Source of the DNA: Cordylochernes scorpioides
Lineage: Eukaryota > Arthropoda > Arachnida > Pseudoscorpiones > Chernetidae
Direction: 5' to 3'
Length of the DNA: 64,000 nt
Assembly (NCBI GenBank): GCA_030710605.1
Contig: CP092881.1
Coordinates: 74,911,222 to 74,975,221, forward strand
This document shows, piece after piece, positions 1 through 9,606 of the stretch. Both the position numbers and the translations under genes were made by a program. The notes below the pieces were generated by a model. The model had not been told where the DNA came from and ran no database searches. It worked only from the letters and a program-made list of their open reading frames with translations. Within the stretch, counting starts at the first letter, position 1, and every line of letters starts with the position of its first letter.

Positions 1-91
1 CGATCCTAATCAATATAAGTTTGTGTTTTGGAGATTTTGTTTCAATTCGAGGTAATGCGTTAACTCTGACGTTACATTTATAGCACGATGA

Positions 92-379
92 TTGATCCAC
101 AAACCTGATGGGCTTACTATGCAAATCAAACAGGGAGAAGACAATTCTCATTATTATTACACGCAAATAGTTCGAGGGTTCTTCGGTAACATATCCAGAA
201 CCATGAATCCTATTTTAAAACGAGCTGCTAAATACTTTGGTCAAAAATTATTGCCAACCGCATCGAGAGAAACGGTGGATGTGACAGGGGCAGAACATCT
301 AAAGAGAAATTTATCGACGCTGGGAGAATTAATGAAGACGACGCTGTCTTCAGAGCGGGAAAGGAACCAAAAGTATTAA
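92..379 (+). CDS. Possible Polinton/Maverick- or adintovirus-like small structural protein, fragment
   Basis: This frame opens with TTG; the first ATG is at 119 and gives about 86 residues. After a tyrosine-rich start it reads RGFFGNISRTMNPILKRAAK, then YFGQKLL, then DVTGAEHLKRN, with a basic C-terminus. The order is a Gly/Phe motif, a proline followed by a basic amphipathic helix, then a D-x-x-x-G segment and Lys/Arg residues. It recalls small minor-capsid-like proteins of Polinton/Maverick and adinto-like elements. That is a resemblance from memory and was not searched. No adjacent polymerase, integrase or capsid gene is visible, so it is either an isolated relic or the edge of an element lying before the window. 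Codon use is less AT-extreme than the surroundings, which favours real coding ancestry. Confidence 0.35.
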   Translation: MIHKPDGLTMQIKQGEDNSHYYYTQIVRGFFGNISRTMNPILKRAAKYFGQKLLPTASRETVDVTGAEHLKRNLSTLGELMKTTLSSERERNQKY

Positions 380-935
380 AAAGTCCAAAACACTCGCCGT
401 AGGCACATACACGTCTTTGATGATGGGTCCTTTATGTCTGAAATTCGAATTGGATCTTTATAAAAGTTTCCAAGTAGCTGTCGATGACTTTGAATAAGTA
501 AATTCCATTTCATCCATATCCGGGCTTACTTCGAATTTTTCATTCTCGTCTCCCTCGACATTATTTGGACCATCCCACATACTTTTACAACTTCCTGTTA
601 GGGGTTTGAAGTCTGATGGAAAGGCGCCTGCTTTCAACTTATAAAATAGAACCAGTAAATCTCTCATCTTTCAAACAAGTTATTTATAAAGTCATTTTAA
701 AGGATATTTATGCAACTAGCTGCATTTTAAAGACTTGTTTCAATTTCTGACAGAGTTTCTGGACACTTACTTGAAATATGCTTTCTTTTATAAATATGCT
801 GTTAACAAATTTGAGATTCACGATCCGAATGTCAAGAATTTAGGGTTGAAGACTTTGACATAGCGTTATAGCTGGCGTTCGTTAGTTGGACCATTGCATC
901 TGGATGTTTCCTTTCCATCCAAGTTGATACATTTT
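380..935. other. No recognised gene
   Basis: A short minus-strand frame at 458-667 (69 codons, starting MRDLLVLFYKLKAG) is the only open stretch. It matches no family I know. It lies tail to tail with the possible Polinton-like ORF, so it could belong to the same element, but nothing in the sequence shows it. Confidence 0.5.
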
Positions 936-1243
936 AATTATCCCTAGCACACGTGGTACAGGCCATTATAATCATGGTGGGTAAAAGTTGGTGACTGCCT
1001 TTACTCTAAGTGCACCACATGTCTACATATTTTTAAAGCAGTTCGACTTTAGCACTTACTAATGTGCAGATCCCCGTTTGGTTACTTGCACTCTCTGGTC
1101 GGGTTGGCCTTTTTAAAGAATCTGGGGCCATTGGAGAGAGAGAGAGCATTTTTTTAAGTTAGAATATTTTAATTATAAAAAAAGTTCCCAATGCGGGATT
1201 TGATCCCGGGCCGTAGCGGTCGAAAACCAACGGTATTGAACGG
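936..1243 (-). mobile_element. tRNA-derived SINE, copy 1
   Basis: Read on the minus strand this has the same parts in the same order as the copies at 9278 and 10728. The tRNA-like head contains CCCGGGATCAAATCCCGC, a decayed B box. Next come a body with the inverse of 'gtttggttacttgcactctctgg', a middle part with the inverse of 'accacatgtctaca', and a tail with the inverse of 'ccctagcacacgtgg'. A GA-rich run at 1136-1146 replaces part of the body. The head is diverged, so Pol III transcription is unlikely. Confidence 0.8.
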
Positions 1244-2109
1244 ATTTAGTTTTTGAAATTCGCTTACAACGATCAAAAAGTGCGTTTGTCTTAATATTGG
1301 GCGTTTATAATTTTGTTTGTTTCTTAAAATAACAAAAGCGTCTCTTTTAAAAAACTCAGAATGGTTACAGTTATCCATCTGTAATGTTGACTGATACAAA
1401 ACTATGAATATTGGACCGGCGAGATAACCAGAGACAGAGCGCAGTAAAAACTTTCACCGTTTCTCAAGGCTCACATTCTATAATTTTTCTAAATTATTTC
1501 AAAGAATTAATTTTATTTTAACATTTTAATATAAAATTTATTTCAGTGAATTGAGGGCAGAAAAGTTATTCCAAAACATTATTTTGAAACCCCACACCCA
1601 ACTTTGTCATCACCAGAGCTAGCATTTATTAATCTTGGACCTTATTTAACCTCTCGTGAATATATTTCAACATAAAAGTTCCAACACAGATTAATCTCCT
1701 GTGACATTTGTTCGAATATTCTTGTATCTAAAAGATCATTTAAACATTTTCTTTGATGTTGCTTTGCAGATTAAAACAAACGATATACTGTATTAGAGAA
1801 ATTTCGATTCGAAATTTCGACACAAACAAAAAAGGTTACGTTAATTTTTATATAATTTTTTAAATGAAAGTTTGTTTCTTAAATGAAATCGTTCACCGTT
1901 GTAAAATTAAACCGGGAATATCCAATATTTTAGGCCGGTCGCCTTGTGGGTTATAAAACATTTCTGTGTGTGACAATTATTTCACATCTCGAATTAGGAA
2001 TAATTTGGACAGTCCATAAAATCAATACTACTTTAGATCAAATATTTTTCCATTTTCATTCAATAACCATATTAAAATAAAATATAACATATGTATGCAG
2101 TGATGAAAA
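1244..2109. other. AT-rich DNA, nothing recognised
   Basis: I see no long frame, terminal repeat or tandem repeat here. Confidence 0.5.
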
Positions 2110-2800
2110 ATAATTTAGAATTCAAATTCGAGCAGCCGGAAGAAGCCCCAGAGAGATAGAGGACTTTCTAAAGTTGCCCAAAACCACTGTTTATCGTGTA
2201 AGGAATCAGGTCGGTGAGGCCGACACCAACGAAGATGGAATGGCTGTAAACCAACACCACTCTGGTCTAACGGAAAATTTCAAAAATGTCAAGAAGATTG
2301 ATGGAAACCCTGGGAAGAGCATGAGAGTCATAACCAAGGAAATGAACATTGGCTCTAGGGCAATTGTCAGAACTATCTATGAGGACCTTGGTCTCAAGTC
2401 CTATGTCCTTCGGAATGTCCAGTTGCTGACTGAGAATATGAAGAATAACAGAAAAAGAAAGGCTGCTTCCCTCCTCAATAACCTGAAACTTGTGGCATGC
2501 TGAGCTTCTTCTCTGATGAAATGAAATTTGGCCATGTTGACCAAAATGAAATTCCAGGAATGATCTCTGGATCTGTAAAGTTACCTCAGAGGTACCTGTT
2601 GTGATGGACACGGAATATCCTGCCCACGTGACGGTCCTTGGCGGTGTCAGCAGTGCCATGTCATATCTGTCTAACTAGAAACCGGTTCACCCCGGTGATG
2701 ACTTAAATGGACAAGGTCATCGTCACCAAGGCCTGTGCTTCACTCTCCTGAGACTGTTGTAGTTATCAATGAAAACTACACTGATTTAGTTAACACTATA
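2110..2800 (+). pseudogene. Mariner-like transposase relic of maT/DD37D type
   Basis: The frame reads RAAGRSPREIEDFLKLPKTT from about 2129, an N-terminal helix-turn-helix without an upstream start. It continues through 2503 with PGKSMRVITKEMNIGSRAIV and LTENMKNNRKRKAASLLN, typical of the second DNA-binding domain and linker in the maT/DD37D group of Tc1/mariner transposases. After a break at 2501 another frame gives FFSDEMKFGHVDQNE, holding the first catalytic Asp. Next follows VPVVMDTEYPAHVTVLGG, the conserved beta-strand region before the second Asp. The second and third acidic residues are not readable. At least two frameshifts and an in-frame stop make it dead. No inverted termini were found. 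Confidence 0.7.
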
Positions 2801-3730
2801 TCTTTTGTGTGCGCCAAATTTCTTTAAATTGTCAACATATTTGTTATCAATAAATATCAGTGAAATATTCCATTGTAGTTATTCCCAATTTACCTGATAT
2901 ATCTTTCAAAATATATTTATACATAGAATAGCATTTATAATTAAGAGGCTACATTTTTGAACTGCTTCTAAGTTTTTAATATATAAATACAAAATATTTG
3001 ATACAAATTAAAAATAACCAAAGACCACTTTAAACAGTTCATAAAATGCGAATAGTTGAAAAATTTAAAATATATAGGAAATCTGAGTTTGGCCTGGAAG
3101 AACCAATTCATTTGTGAAGGATTTGCTGGATTTTCGCTTCAAATGTCAAATTCTATTCGCCGTGGAATGAAATATTTATCATCAATTCAGATCCTATCGT
3201 CCTATATATAGATCTTTGGCTTGCCAGAGTATTTCTGAGAATTCGACAGGCATAAAATTTACTTTGATTCTTATGGAATTTCACTTTTCACATACCAAGT
3301 ATTATAAAATATTTAAAAAATAATTCACTGATACGATGCAATAAATTAAGGATCCGTGAACCATTTAGAAATGTGAAAGAAAATATAATTATCTATGTTA
3401 AATAAAGGTCGAAATCTCGGAGAAAGTGTTCGAGAGAGAACAGCTAAAAGAAGTTGTAAACTTTATTTTTAAAACGCTTTAATTAAACTCCTAAAGTGTC
3501 CGCTAGGAGCGCAGTGGTTGATGTATCATTTCTAAATTAAATTATTCTGACGTCAGACATGTGGTGTATGCAAATTTATTGACTCCTATCACGTTGTTGC
3601 TTCTCTATACACTAACCAAATACCTACAAAGGTGTGGAATAGGGCAAATTTCAATATAGGTAAACATTTTGGGGTTTGAAAAAATAGTAAAAAAGTGAAA
3701 TTGTACTGGGATAAGGTGGATACATTAATA
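2801..3730. other. AT-rich DNA, nothing recognised
   Basis: Only short chance frames are present, including a minus-strand 61-codon frame at 3589-3774 that overlaps the fold-back arm. Confidence 0.5.
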
Positions 3731-3892
3731 AAAAGGCTTCTCCTTATCGTGTAACTGGAAGTTGATGTTGCCATCTATCGGAATAAATATCAACTATTCG
3801 TTGATTTTTAAAAATTCCAGAGTTGGCTAAATACCCATTCTTTATATCTTGGCCAACTTACAGTTGCGCGATAAGGAGAAGCCTTTTCTTTA
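3731..3892. repeat. Fold-back element, related to the 29.6-kb family (F1)
   Basis: The left end AAAAAGGCTTCTCCTTATCG is repeated in inverted orientation at the right end (CGATAAGGAGAAGCC at about 3872-3886). The complementarity continues through the AACT..AAGTTG segment. The centre carries a 'gccatctat' block followed by ATCAACTATTCGTTGATTT. The 29,565-29,958 repeat has 'gccatctat' and ATCAACTAGACGTTGATTT in the same order, so the two appear related. No ORF. Confidence 0.65.
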
Positions 3893-4552
3893 TTTTGGGG
3901 TTTGTCAATTGTAAATTGTGAATTAAATCACATTATTAAAAATAACCTAGTTTATAAAATGAACACAATTGTCTCATGTAATACGTTCCTTTCTATGTCT
4001 TGGAACCGAGAAGTATTTCACGAGAAAATCAATCTTTGTGACAATAAAGAGAGGGAAGATTCATTGTCGGAAGTAGAATCCAATACAGCAATGTCACCAA
4101 CTCAACATTCAATTATGATAAACTTCTGGTAAATATGTAATGTTAGTATTTTGGATAATATATTCATTTTTTTATTTATCACCAAACACACGCGCTGTGT
4201 AGATAATTTATTGCAAATGTTCAAACTATTTTATATGTGTCACAAATATTTTTTCAAAGAACATATATATATGGACTCAAACAAACCTGGATGCTGTTTG
4301 ATTGTTCAATTGGTCTGCGCGCATGACATTTGAAACCACGTGGCGACGTTTTCAAACCACATTCTTTTGCTGTTTTTATTATGATGTCATCATATTTGTG
4401 TTTGGATACAACTTTACACAGTTAATGAGAGATAAACATATTGAATATTCATGATATCTTACATTAGAGATTAAAACAAACCTATCCTAGGTATGACACA
4501 ACTAACATACAGCACACAAATAAGGATGTTACAGGTTATATTAATGGCTTAG
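3893..4552. other. AT-rich DNA, nothing recognised
   Basis: Two short plus-strand frames (3902-4132 and 4151-4333) have composition typical of chance frames and match no known family. Confidence 0.5.
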
Positions 4553-4769
4553 ATCAATCAAATATAAATCTCCGAGGTTTCTTTATTACATTTTTAACAA
4601 GTTTACAAGTTTTCGGGTTTTAAACGACACTTATACAAGTAAAAATATTATTTTGAAATATTTTAATAAAAAATTGTACCTATAGAAGGGTGTTTTAAAA
4701 CCCGAAAACTTGTAAACACGTTGATAGTGTAATAAGGAAACCTCGGAGATTTATATTTGATTGATCTAA
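4553..4769. repeat. Fold-back element F3 with a degenerate hammerhead-like arm
   Basis: Arms at about 4553-4633 and 4688-4769 are inverted copies. Each contains ATATAAATCTCCGAGGTTTC (outer) and ACAAGTTTTCGGGTTTTAAA (inner) in opposite orientation. On the plus strand the right arm reads CUAUAGAA, GGGU-loop-ACCC, GAAAACUU at 4680-4711. This resembles a hammerhead order with a changed first box and no clear stem I. There is no coding capacity. Confidence 0.65.
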
Positions 4770-4973
4770 TTGATACACACAGCGGATTGTAATTATAATA
4801 CAGTTGTTGTTTATTATGTGAAATATGGAGGTGGTAGCAAATTGGAGCAGTATATATATTAATAGGAGGGTATGATCTCAAACTAATGAAAATCTAACTT
4901 ATCTAAGTAAAATAAATTAGAACTATACTAATAAATATATCATTTTATTACAATTAAAAATATACTACATATA

Positions 4974-6296
4974 CAAGGTGTGTCCAATAAATAATGAGAC
5001 TGGTCAAAAATAAAGAAAAAATAGAATGATTAAAAAAATATTTTTTGTATTTTTCAAAATAGTCTCCTCCCGTCCGTATCTATACATAATTTCCATCTCT
5101 TCTCCCATGATTTAAAACATTTAGAAAAGGCATCTTTCGGGATGTTCTTCAAGACCTTTTTCGGATCCGCTATGATGGACTCTCTAGTGTCAAATCTCCT
5201 TCCTTTTAGAGCCATTTTGAGTTTTAGAAAGAGAAAAAAATCATTTGGAGCTAGGTCTGGGGAATAGGGAGGTTGTGTTGAAGTATTTGGATGCCGTGTT
5301 TAGCCAAATAAGTCAGTACAGATGTAGCGGTGTGTGGTGAGCATTATCATGATGGATAATTCAATTTTTGGAACTCCACATTTCGCTTCTTTTCAGACTA
5401 ATTGATTCACATACACGTCTCATAATGATTAAATAAGACTCCTTATTGATTGCTTGACCTTCCTCTAGATATTCATAATGCACAATTCCCTTTATGTCAA
5501 AGAACGTGACCAATAAGACTTTGTTTTTTGACTTGCAAAGTCGGGATTTCTTCGTTCTTGGTTCATCTTTCCCTTTCCACTCCATGGATTGGCGTTTTGT
5601 TTCCGGGTCATACCCGAAAACCCATGTCTCGTCTCCAGTTATTACTTTTTCCTTCCAATTAGGGTTTTCTTCGACCATTTCAAGCATTATTTTGGCAACT
5701 TCAACGCGATTCTCCTTTTGTTGGATTGTGAGCCTTTTAGGGACAAATTTTTGAGGTGTCTACTTTAACTGCAAGTCTTCTTTAATTATCGATCCAACTA
5801 ATGATTTTTATATCCCTGTTTCTTCCTCAATGTCCCGTAACCCTATTCGTGGATTTTATTTTATCAAATTTGAAATTTGGCTCACCTTTTCAGGGTTCCT
5901 GTGCAGAATTGGACGTCCAACACGTTTCTCATCTTTCACAGATTCCATTTCATTTTTAAATCGTGAAAACCATCTAAATGTGGTGGGCTTATTTACATTT
6001 TCATTTCCAAATGCCAATTTCAACAAATCTAAAGTTTCTGAATCCGAATTTCCAATTTTGTAGCAAAATATAATACAAATTCGTTGTTCGAATTTTCTAT
6101 CCATTACAAATTAGAAGTTGTTATGTAAGGCGTTCTTTTTACAAGCTTACAATTTATCGATTGCGCGCGCAATCAGGTGATGTGATATACCGCAGTGTAG
6201 CTGAAGCTTTCTAATATTTTAATAGACTTAAAAAAAATTATCATTTCATTTTTTCTTTGTTTTTGACCGGCCTCATTATTTATTGGGCACACATTG
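4974..6296 (-). mobile_element. Mariner element with both inverted termini
   Basis: The left end begins CAAGGTGTGTCCAATAAATA. The right end, read inward on the minus strand, begins CAATGTGTGCCCAATAAATA; the match runs on through ATGAG..GGTCAAAAA, giving about 35-bp terminal repeats with few mismatches. TA flanks both sides (4972-4973 and 6297-6298), as expected for Tc1/mariner integration. The 1,323-bp length is typical of mariner. The internal transposase is on the minus strand and broken, so the copy is non-autonomous. Confidence 0.9.
5054..6104 (-). pseudogene. Mariner transposase (DD34D type), frameshifted
   Basis: The start is ATG at 6104 (MDRKFEQR). The N-terminal half carries the mariner helix-turn-helix (LDLLKLAFGNENVNKPTTFR, then WFSRFKNE). 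A frameshift follows near 5850. From 5687 downwards comes the catalytic core: WKEKVITGDETWVFGYDPET with the first Asp, and the MEWKG motif. Another shift near 5361 leads to HHDNAHHTP with the second Asp. A third frame then gives QPPYSPDLAPNDFFLFLKLK with the third Asp, running to a TGA at 5054-5056. All three catalytic Asp codons survive in separate frames. The copy is inactive as written, though its termini could be mobilised by a related transposase. Confidence 0.9.
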
Positions 6297-6820
6297 TATA
6301 TCTCCCTTCTTAATTACATATTCATTAGTCTCTATTCATATAATCTACCATCAAACACAAATATTATAGGGCTAATTATAATTGATAAAAAAATAATTTT
6401 TATAATAAAAAACATATTAAAATTGTATTTAAAAAGCTACCAGAGAACGAATAAACGTAACAATTAGTGAAAAATCTTTTACTTTATTCTTTAGAAATTC
6501 GGCCTCAATTAACAGCGGATCATATAACATGGGCAATAAAGTGAGTTTATCTATAGGACGATAAAAAAGGAACCCAATTAAGTCTCTTTTTACAGAAAGT
6601 GAAGTCTGCCTTTATTGATATTTATTTAGGTCGTGTTTTTCTTTCAATATATTTTATTGGGAGTTTGTATTCAATTAGGTTTTACTTTAAAATCTATAAA
6701 CACACATTAAACACAACTTTATTTTATTTCTTTAATTATGTCAATGTTCATAAATATTCCCATATAAATTTGTGTGTTTAGTTTTGTATTATCATTTGCA
6801 ACCAGGAATCCGTTAAAATG
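6297..6820. other. AT-rich DNA, nothing recognised
   Basis: Low-complexity AT-rich sequence lies between the mariner and the TA tract. The 60-codon frame at 6599-6781 is compositionally biased and matches nothing. Confidence 0.5.
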
Positions 6821-6882
6821 GATATATATATATATATATATATATATTTAAAAATGCCTATTTTGGATCATAAAGTTTTTAT

Positions 6883-6925
6883 TTCAGATATTTCGTGAGG
6901 CAACTCGCCAAACTTCCTCAGGGAA
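6883..6925 (-). ncRNA. Hammerhead-like core, left palindrome arm
   Basis: This is the mirror of the 6941-6983 core. It reads UUCC, CUGAGGA, stem II segment, GAAA, UA, U, C, then UGAA. The last block has U where the right arm has G, so the base pair next to the predicted cleavage site is lost. Ribozyme activity is not implied. Confidence 0.4.
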
Positions 6926-6940
6926 CAAAATTTGATTTTG

Positions 6941-6983
6941 TTCCCTGAGGAAGTTTGGCGAGTTGCCTCACGAAATATCGGAA
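6941..6983 (+). ncRNA. Hammerhead-ribozyme-like core, right palindrome arm
   Basis: In order: UUCC (6941-6944, stem I), CUGAGGA (6945-6951, canonical CUGANGA box), stem II segment GUUUGGC-GAGUU-GCCUCAC (6953-6971), GAAA (6972-6975), UA, U, C (6976-6979), then GGAA (6980-6983) complementary to UUCC. This is the layout of a type I hammerhead with a one-pair stem III, the minimal form known in PLE terminal repeats. Stem II has two mismatches in seven pairs. Cleavage would be after C6979. Activity is an inference. Confidence 0.5.
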
Positions 6984-7054
6984 ATAAAAACTTTATGATC
7001 CAAAATAGGCATTTTTAAATATTGTAATATATGGATTGCTCTATTTTCAAGCAT

Positions 7055-7075
7055 ATATATATATTAATATTATGG

Positions 7076-7107
<32 letters not shown>

Positions 7108-7144
7108 TATTATGGATATATATATATATATATATATATAATGG
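7055..7144. repeat. TA microsatellite with TTATGGATA interruptions
   Basis: Alternating TA runs are broken by 'ttatggata' units at about 7071 and 7111 and 'aatgga' at 7140. A shorter TA run precedes the palindrome at 6821-6845. The Tc1-like element follows directly. Confidence 0.85.
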
Positions 7145-7149
7145 ATATA

Positions 7150-8644
7150 CACTGGTGTCAAAAAAATAAGAAACTTTTGTTTTTTAATGATATGTTTCAA
7201 AATATGCAACGCTAGAAGCTAAAAAGTAATTTAATTAGGTATTTTGAGTCGTATAATTTATTTATCGCAACCATTCGATTCGGTAAAATTTAAAATATGC
7301 AAATTTTTGCTTGTCTTTATAAGTGTGCTATTTGGCATGCTGTTTACCCCATCTAAGAATTGTCCAATTATAATTTTATTTAATCCTTAGTTAATTATGA
7401 GTTTACGAAATATTTTAGCAGATGATTTAAAATGTAGAGCTGTTGGAAGAATGGAGGCAGGGCAATCACAAGTTGAAGTAGCAAAATGTCTAAATGTGAA
7501 TAAATCTGTGGTCAGCAAAATATGGAAACAGTTCATTGAGACAGGAACCATCAAAAGAAAAGAAGGTTCTGGTAGAAAAAGAAAAACAGCTACCTCTGAA
7601 GACCGTTATCTGGTCGTAACTGCCAAGCGCCATAGGGAGATGACAGCTATTCAACTCTATAATGAACTCCCAAGTGTTACTGGAACGAGAATTTCAAGAC
7701 AAACTGTTTACCGAAGGCTTCACGAAGATTATCTTTATGCAAGACGACGAATGGCCTGTATCCCTTTAACCTCTGCTCACAGGAGAGCCCGCTTGAATTG
7801 GTGCTTGGAACATCACGCCTGGACTCATGATCAGTGGGCCAATGTTCTCTTCAGTGACGAGTCAAGATTTTGTTTAAACACAGATTCTCGACGAGTTTTC
7901 ATCTGGAGGGAGCCTGGAACCCGCTATCATCCCAGTAACATCAGGGAAATAGACAGTTTTAGAGGGGACAGTCTCTTAGTCTGGGTTGGCATCAGTTCTA
8001 GCAGACGCACACCCCTCCACATTTTTTCTGGGGGCACTTTAACTGCCCAAAGGTACAGGGACGAGATCCTTGAGCCCTATCTAAGACCTTATAGAGATCA
8101 AATTGGTCATAATTTAATTTTTATGGACCATAATGCTCGTCCGCATAGGGCTAGGCTAGTCAATGAATATCTCCAGAGTGAGAATATTCGAAGGATGGAT
8201 TGGCCAGCCAGATCTCCGGACCTGAATCCAATAGAGCATGTGTGGGATGCTCTAGGGAGGCGTATTGGAGCTCGTCACCCCTCTCCCAGAACCCTCGTTG
8301 ATCTAAGAACTGCTCTATTGGAGGAGTGGGGTTTACTACCCCTGGACCTCCTCCAAAGCCTGTTAAACAGTATGAGGGCTCGCTGTGAACCTTGATAGCT
8401 GTTAGAGGTGATCATAATCCCTATTGATATCTTATTTCTTTAAGATCTGGAACCTTAGCTTTGGGTATGTTGGTAATAATTTGCACACATATTTCATAAT
8501 TTCAAATATTTTTTAAAATTTCATAATGCTAGTCAAATTCTCCATAGTTTGAACTATTTGTATACTAAATTTTATATTTGTTAATAAATTAGCTTCTGAG
8601 AAATTTCAATATTGGTTAAGTTTCTTATTTTTTGGACACCAGTG
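7150..8644 (+). mobile_element. Complete Tc1-like element (1,495 bp)
   Basis: The left end is CACTGGTGTCAAAAAAATAA. The right end, read inward, is CACTGGTGTCCAAAAAATAA, and the match continues into GAAACTT, so the inverted termini are about 28 bp and nearly identical. TA dinucleotides flank it at 7148-7149 and 8645-8646. One intact transposase frame occupies the interior. It was inserted in or beside the TA-rich tail of the F2 repeat. Intact termini and frame point to a recent copy, but the transposase has an altered catalytic position (see the CDS). Confidence 0.95.
7397..8395 (+). CDS. Tc1-like DDE transposase, full-length frame, catalytic D2 replaced by His
   Basis: 332 residues from ATG to TGA, the usual size for Tc1 transposases. 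Residues 1-60 form a paired-type helix-turn-helix (AGQSQVEVAKCLNVNKSVVS) followed by a basic GRKRK stretch at 59-63, a likely nuclear signal. A second DNA-binding helix set spans about 80-130. The catalytic core has LFSDESRF with Asp154. MDHNARPH follows at 243-250 and SPDLNPIEHVW gives Glu280. In the common family motif the residue just before NARPH is Asp, 34 residues before the Glu. Here it is His245 (CAT at 8129-8131), with an Asp one position earlier. The protein should bind its termini but is probably catalytically weak or dead. It would act in the nucleus in cut-and-paste transposition. Confidence 0.93.
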   Translation: MSLRNILADDLKCRAVGRMEAGQSQVEVAKCLNVNKSVVSKIWKQFIETGTIKRKEGSGRKRKTATSEDRYLVVTAKRHREMTAIQLYNELPSVTGTRISRQTVYRRLHEDYLYARRRMACIPLTSAHRRARLNWCLEHHAWTHDQWANVLFSDESRFCLNTDSRRVFIWREPGTRYHPSNIREIDSFRGDSLLVWVGISSSRRTPLHIFSGGTLTAQRYRDEILEPYLRPYRDQIGHNLIFMDHNARPHRARLVNEYLQSENIRRMDWPARSPDLNPIEHVWDALGRRIGARHPSPRTLVDLRTALLEEWGLLPLDLLQSLLNSMRARCEP

Positions 8645-8646
8645 TA

Positions 8647-9277
8647 TATATATATTAAAGGGACTTAGAATGTTTTCAATTTAAAACTTTTAAAATATCC
8701 CATGTTTAAAATGATAAAATTTACTAATTAGTATTGTGAGACAACTTTATTATTGGTCAAATCGAATTCGATATTTCGTGGAAATAAGGTTTCAAGATTT
8801 ATAATACAAACGGATGTTAAGGCAGATAACGTTAAGCGAACGCAATGATAATCATTAAGGTCGTAGACAAGTCGCCATCCATATGAAGGAACGCCTCACT
8901 AATGTCAGAAATCTGTATGAGAGACATTTTATAAATGGATAGAATATCAGCATCGGTCGACATCAGCAAACTGCCGACCATTTCCTATAAAGGAAAATAA
9001 GTTATGCATCAGATATCAGCACGTGCCCAACTATACACCTTTCTTCAAATACAATGTCCTCTACTCCCCGAGTCCTCACTACGTTGTGAAGATCAGCAAC
9101 GTCCAGACCTCGAACAAGGAATACAAGCTAGAACGTTGAAGGCAGCAAATAATGATGTTTCTTTTGAAACGAAATTGGTGCATGCGGTCATTAATGGTGT
9201 AAGCACAAGTTTTCGTATTTCTATAGCAAAAATGTAGCCGTATGTTTTCAAATGTGTGAATTCACTTCTGGTGAACG
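8647..9277. other. Unassigned sequence
   Basis: A 77-codon plus-strand frame at 9004-9237 (start MHQISARAQLYTFLQIQ) has balanced composition but no recognisable domain. It may be a retroelement scrap. Nothing else is seen. Confidence 0.45.
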
Positions 9278-9606
9278 AGGGGGTCGGTGGAATCTAAACC
9301 ATTGGTTTTCGACCGCTACGACCCGGGATCGAATCTTGCATTGAACACTTTTTTTTCTAATTTTCCTAATTTTTCTAATTGAAATAAATGCTAATTGCCC
9401 CCCCCCCCCTTCCGATTCTTGCAATTGTCCGACCCCCCACCAGCGAGTGCAAGTAACCAAACGGGGCTCTGGCACATTTGTAAGTGCAAAAGTCGAACTG
9501 CTTTTTACATGTGTAGACATGTGGTATACTTACAGTTAAAGCAGTTGCCAACCTCTACCCACCATGATTTTCATGGCCTGTATCATGTGTACTAAGGATA
9601 ATAATA
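9278..9606 (+). mobile_element. tRNA-derived SINE, copy 2
   Basis: The head runs GGGGGTCGGTGG ... CCATTGGTTTTCGACCGCTA, then GACCCGGGATCGAATCTTGC, a B box with substitutions. Next come the T-rich link, a run of ten or so C (about 9400-9409) and CAAGTAACCAAACGGGGCTC. The end has TAGACATGTGGTATACTTAC, CCACCATGATTTTCATGG and the 'gtgtactaaggata' tail. No target duplication is evident. The substitutions in the B box suggest an older copy than the one at 10728. Confidence 0.9.

Larger units (their letters stand above)
6846..7060. repeat. F2 fold-back element: 175-bp near-perfect palindrome plus conserved flank
   Basis: Positions 6846-7020 form a palindrome centred at 6933, with arms of about 87 bp. 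I see one mismatch within the arms (6886 against 6980) besides the centre. There are no indels. The outer ends read AATGCCTATTTTGGATCATA and its inverse. The inner half holds a hammerhead-like core on each strand. Immediately to the right, ATGGATTGCTCTATTTTC (7031-7048) is also found next to the F2 copies at 13.24, 29.46 and 33.29 kb. The element is therefore longer than the palindrome and ends in a TA microsatellite. TA tracts also flank the left side (6821-6845). No protein is encoded. Confidence 0.85.

Noticed and set aside
7015-7209. Minus-strand frame of Ile/Tyr repeats
   Set aside because: Translation of the TA microsatellite.
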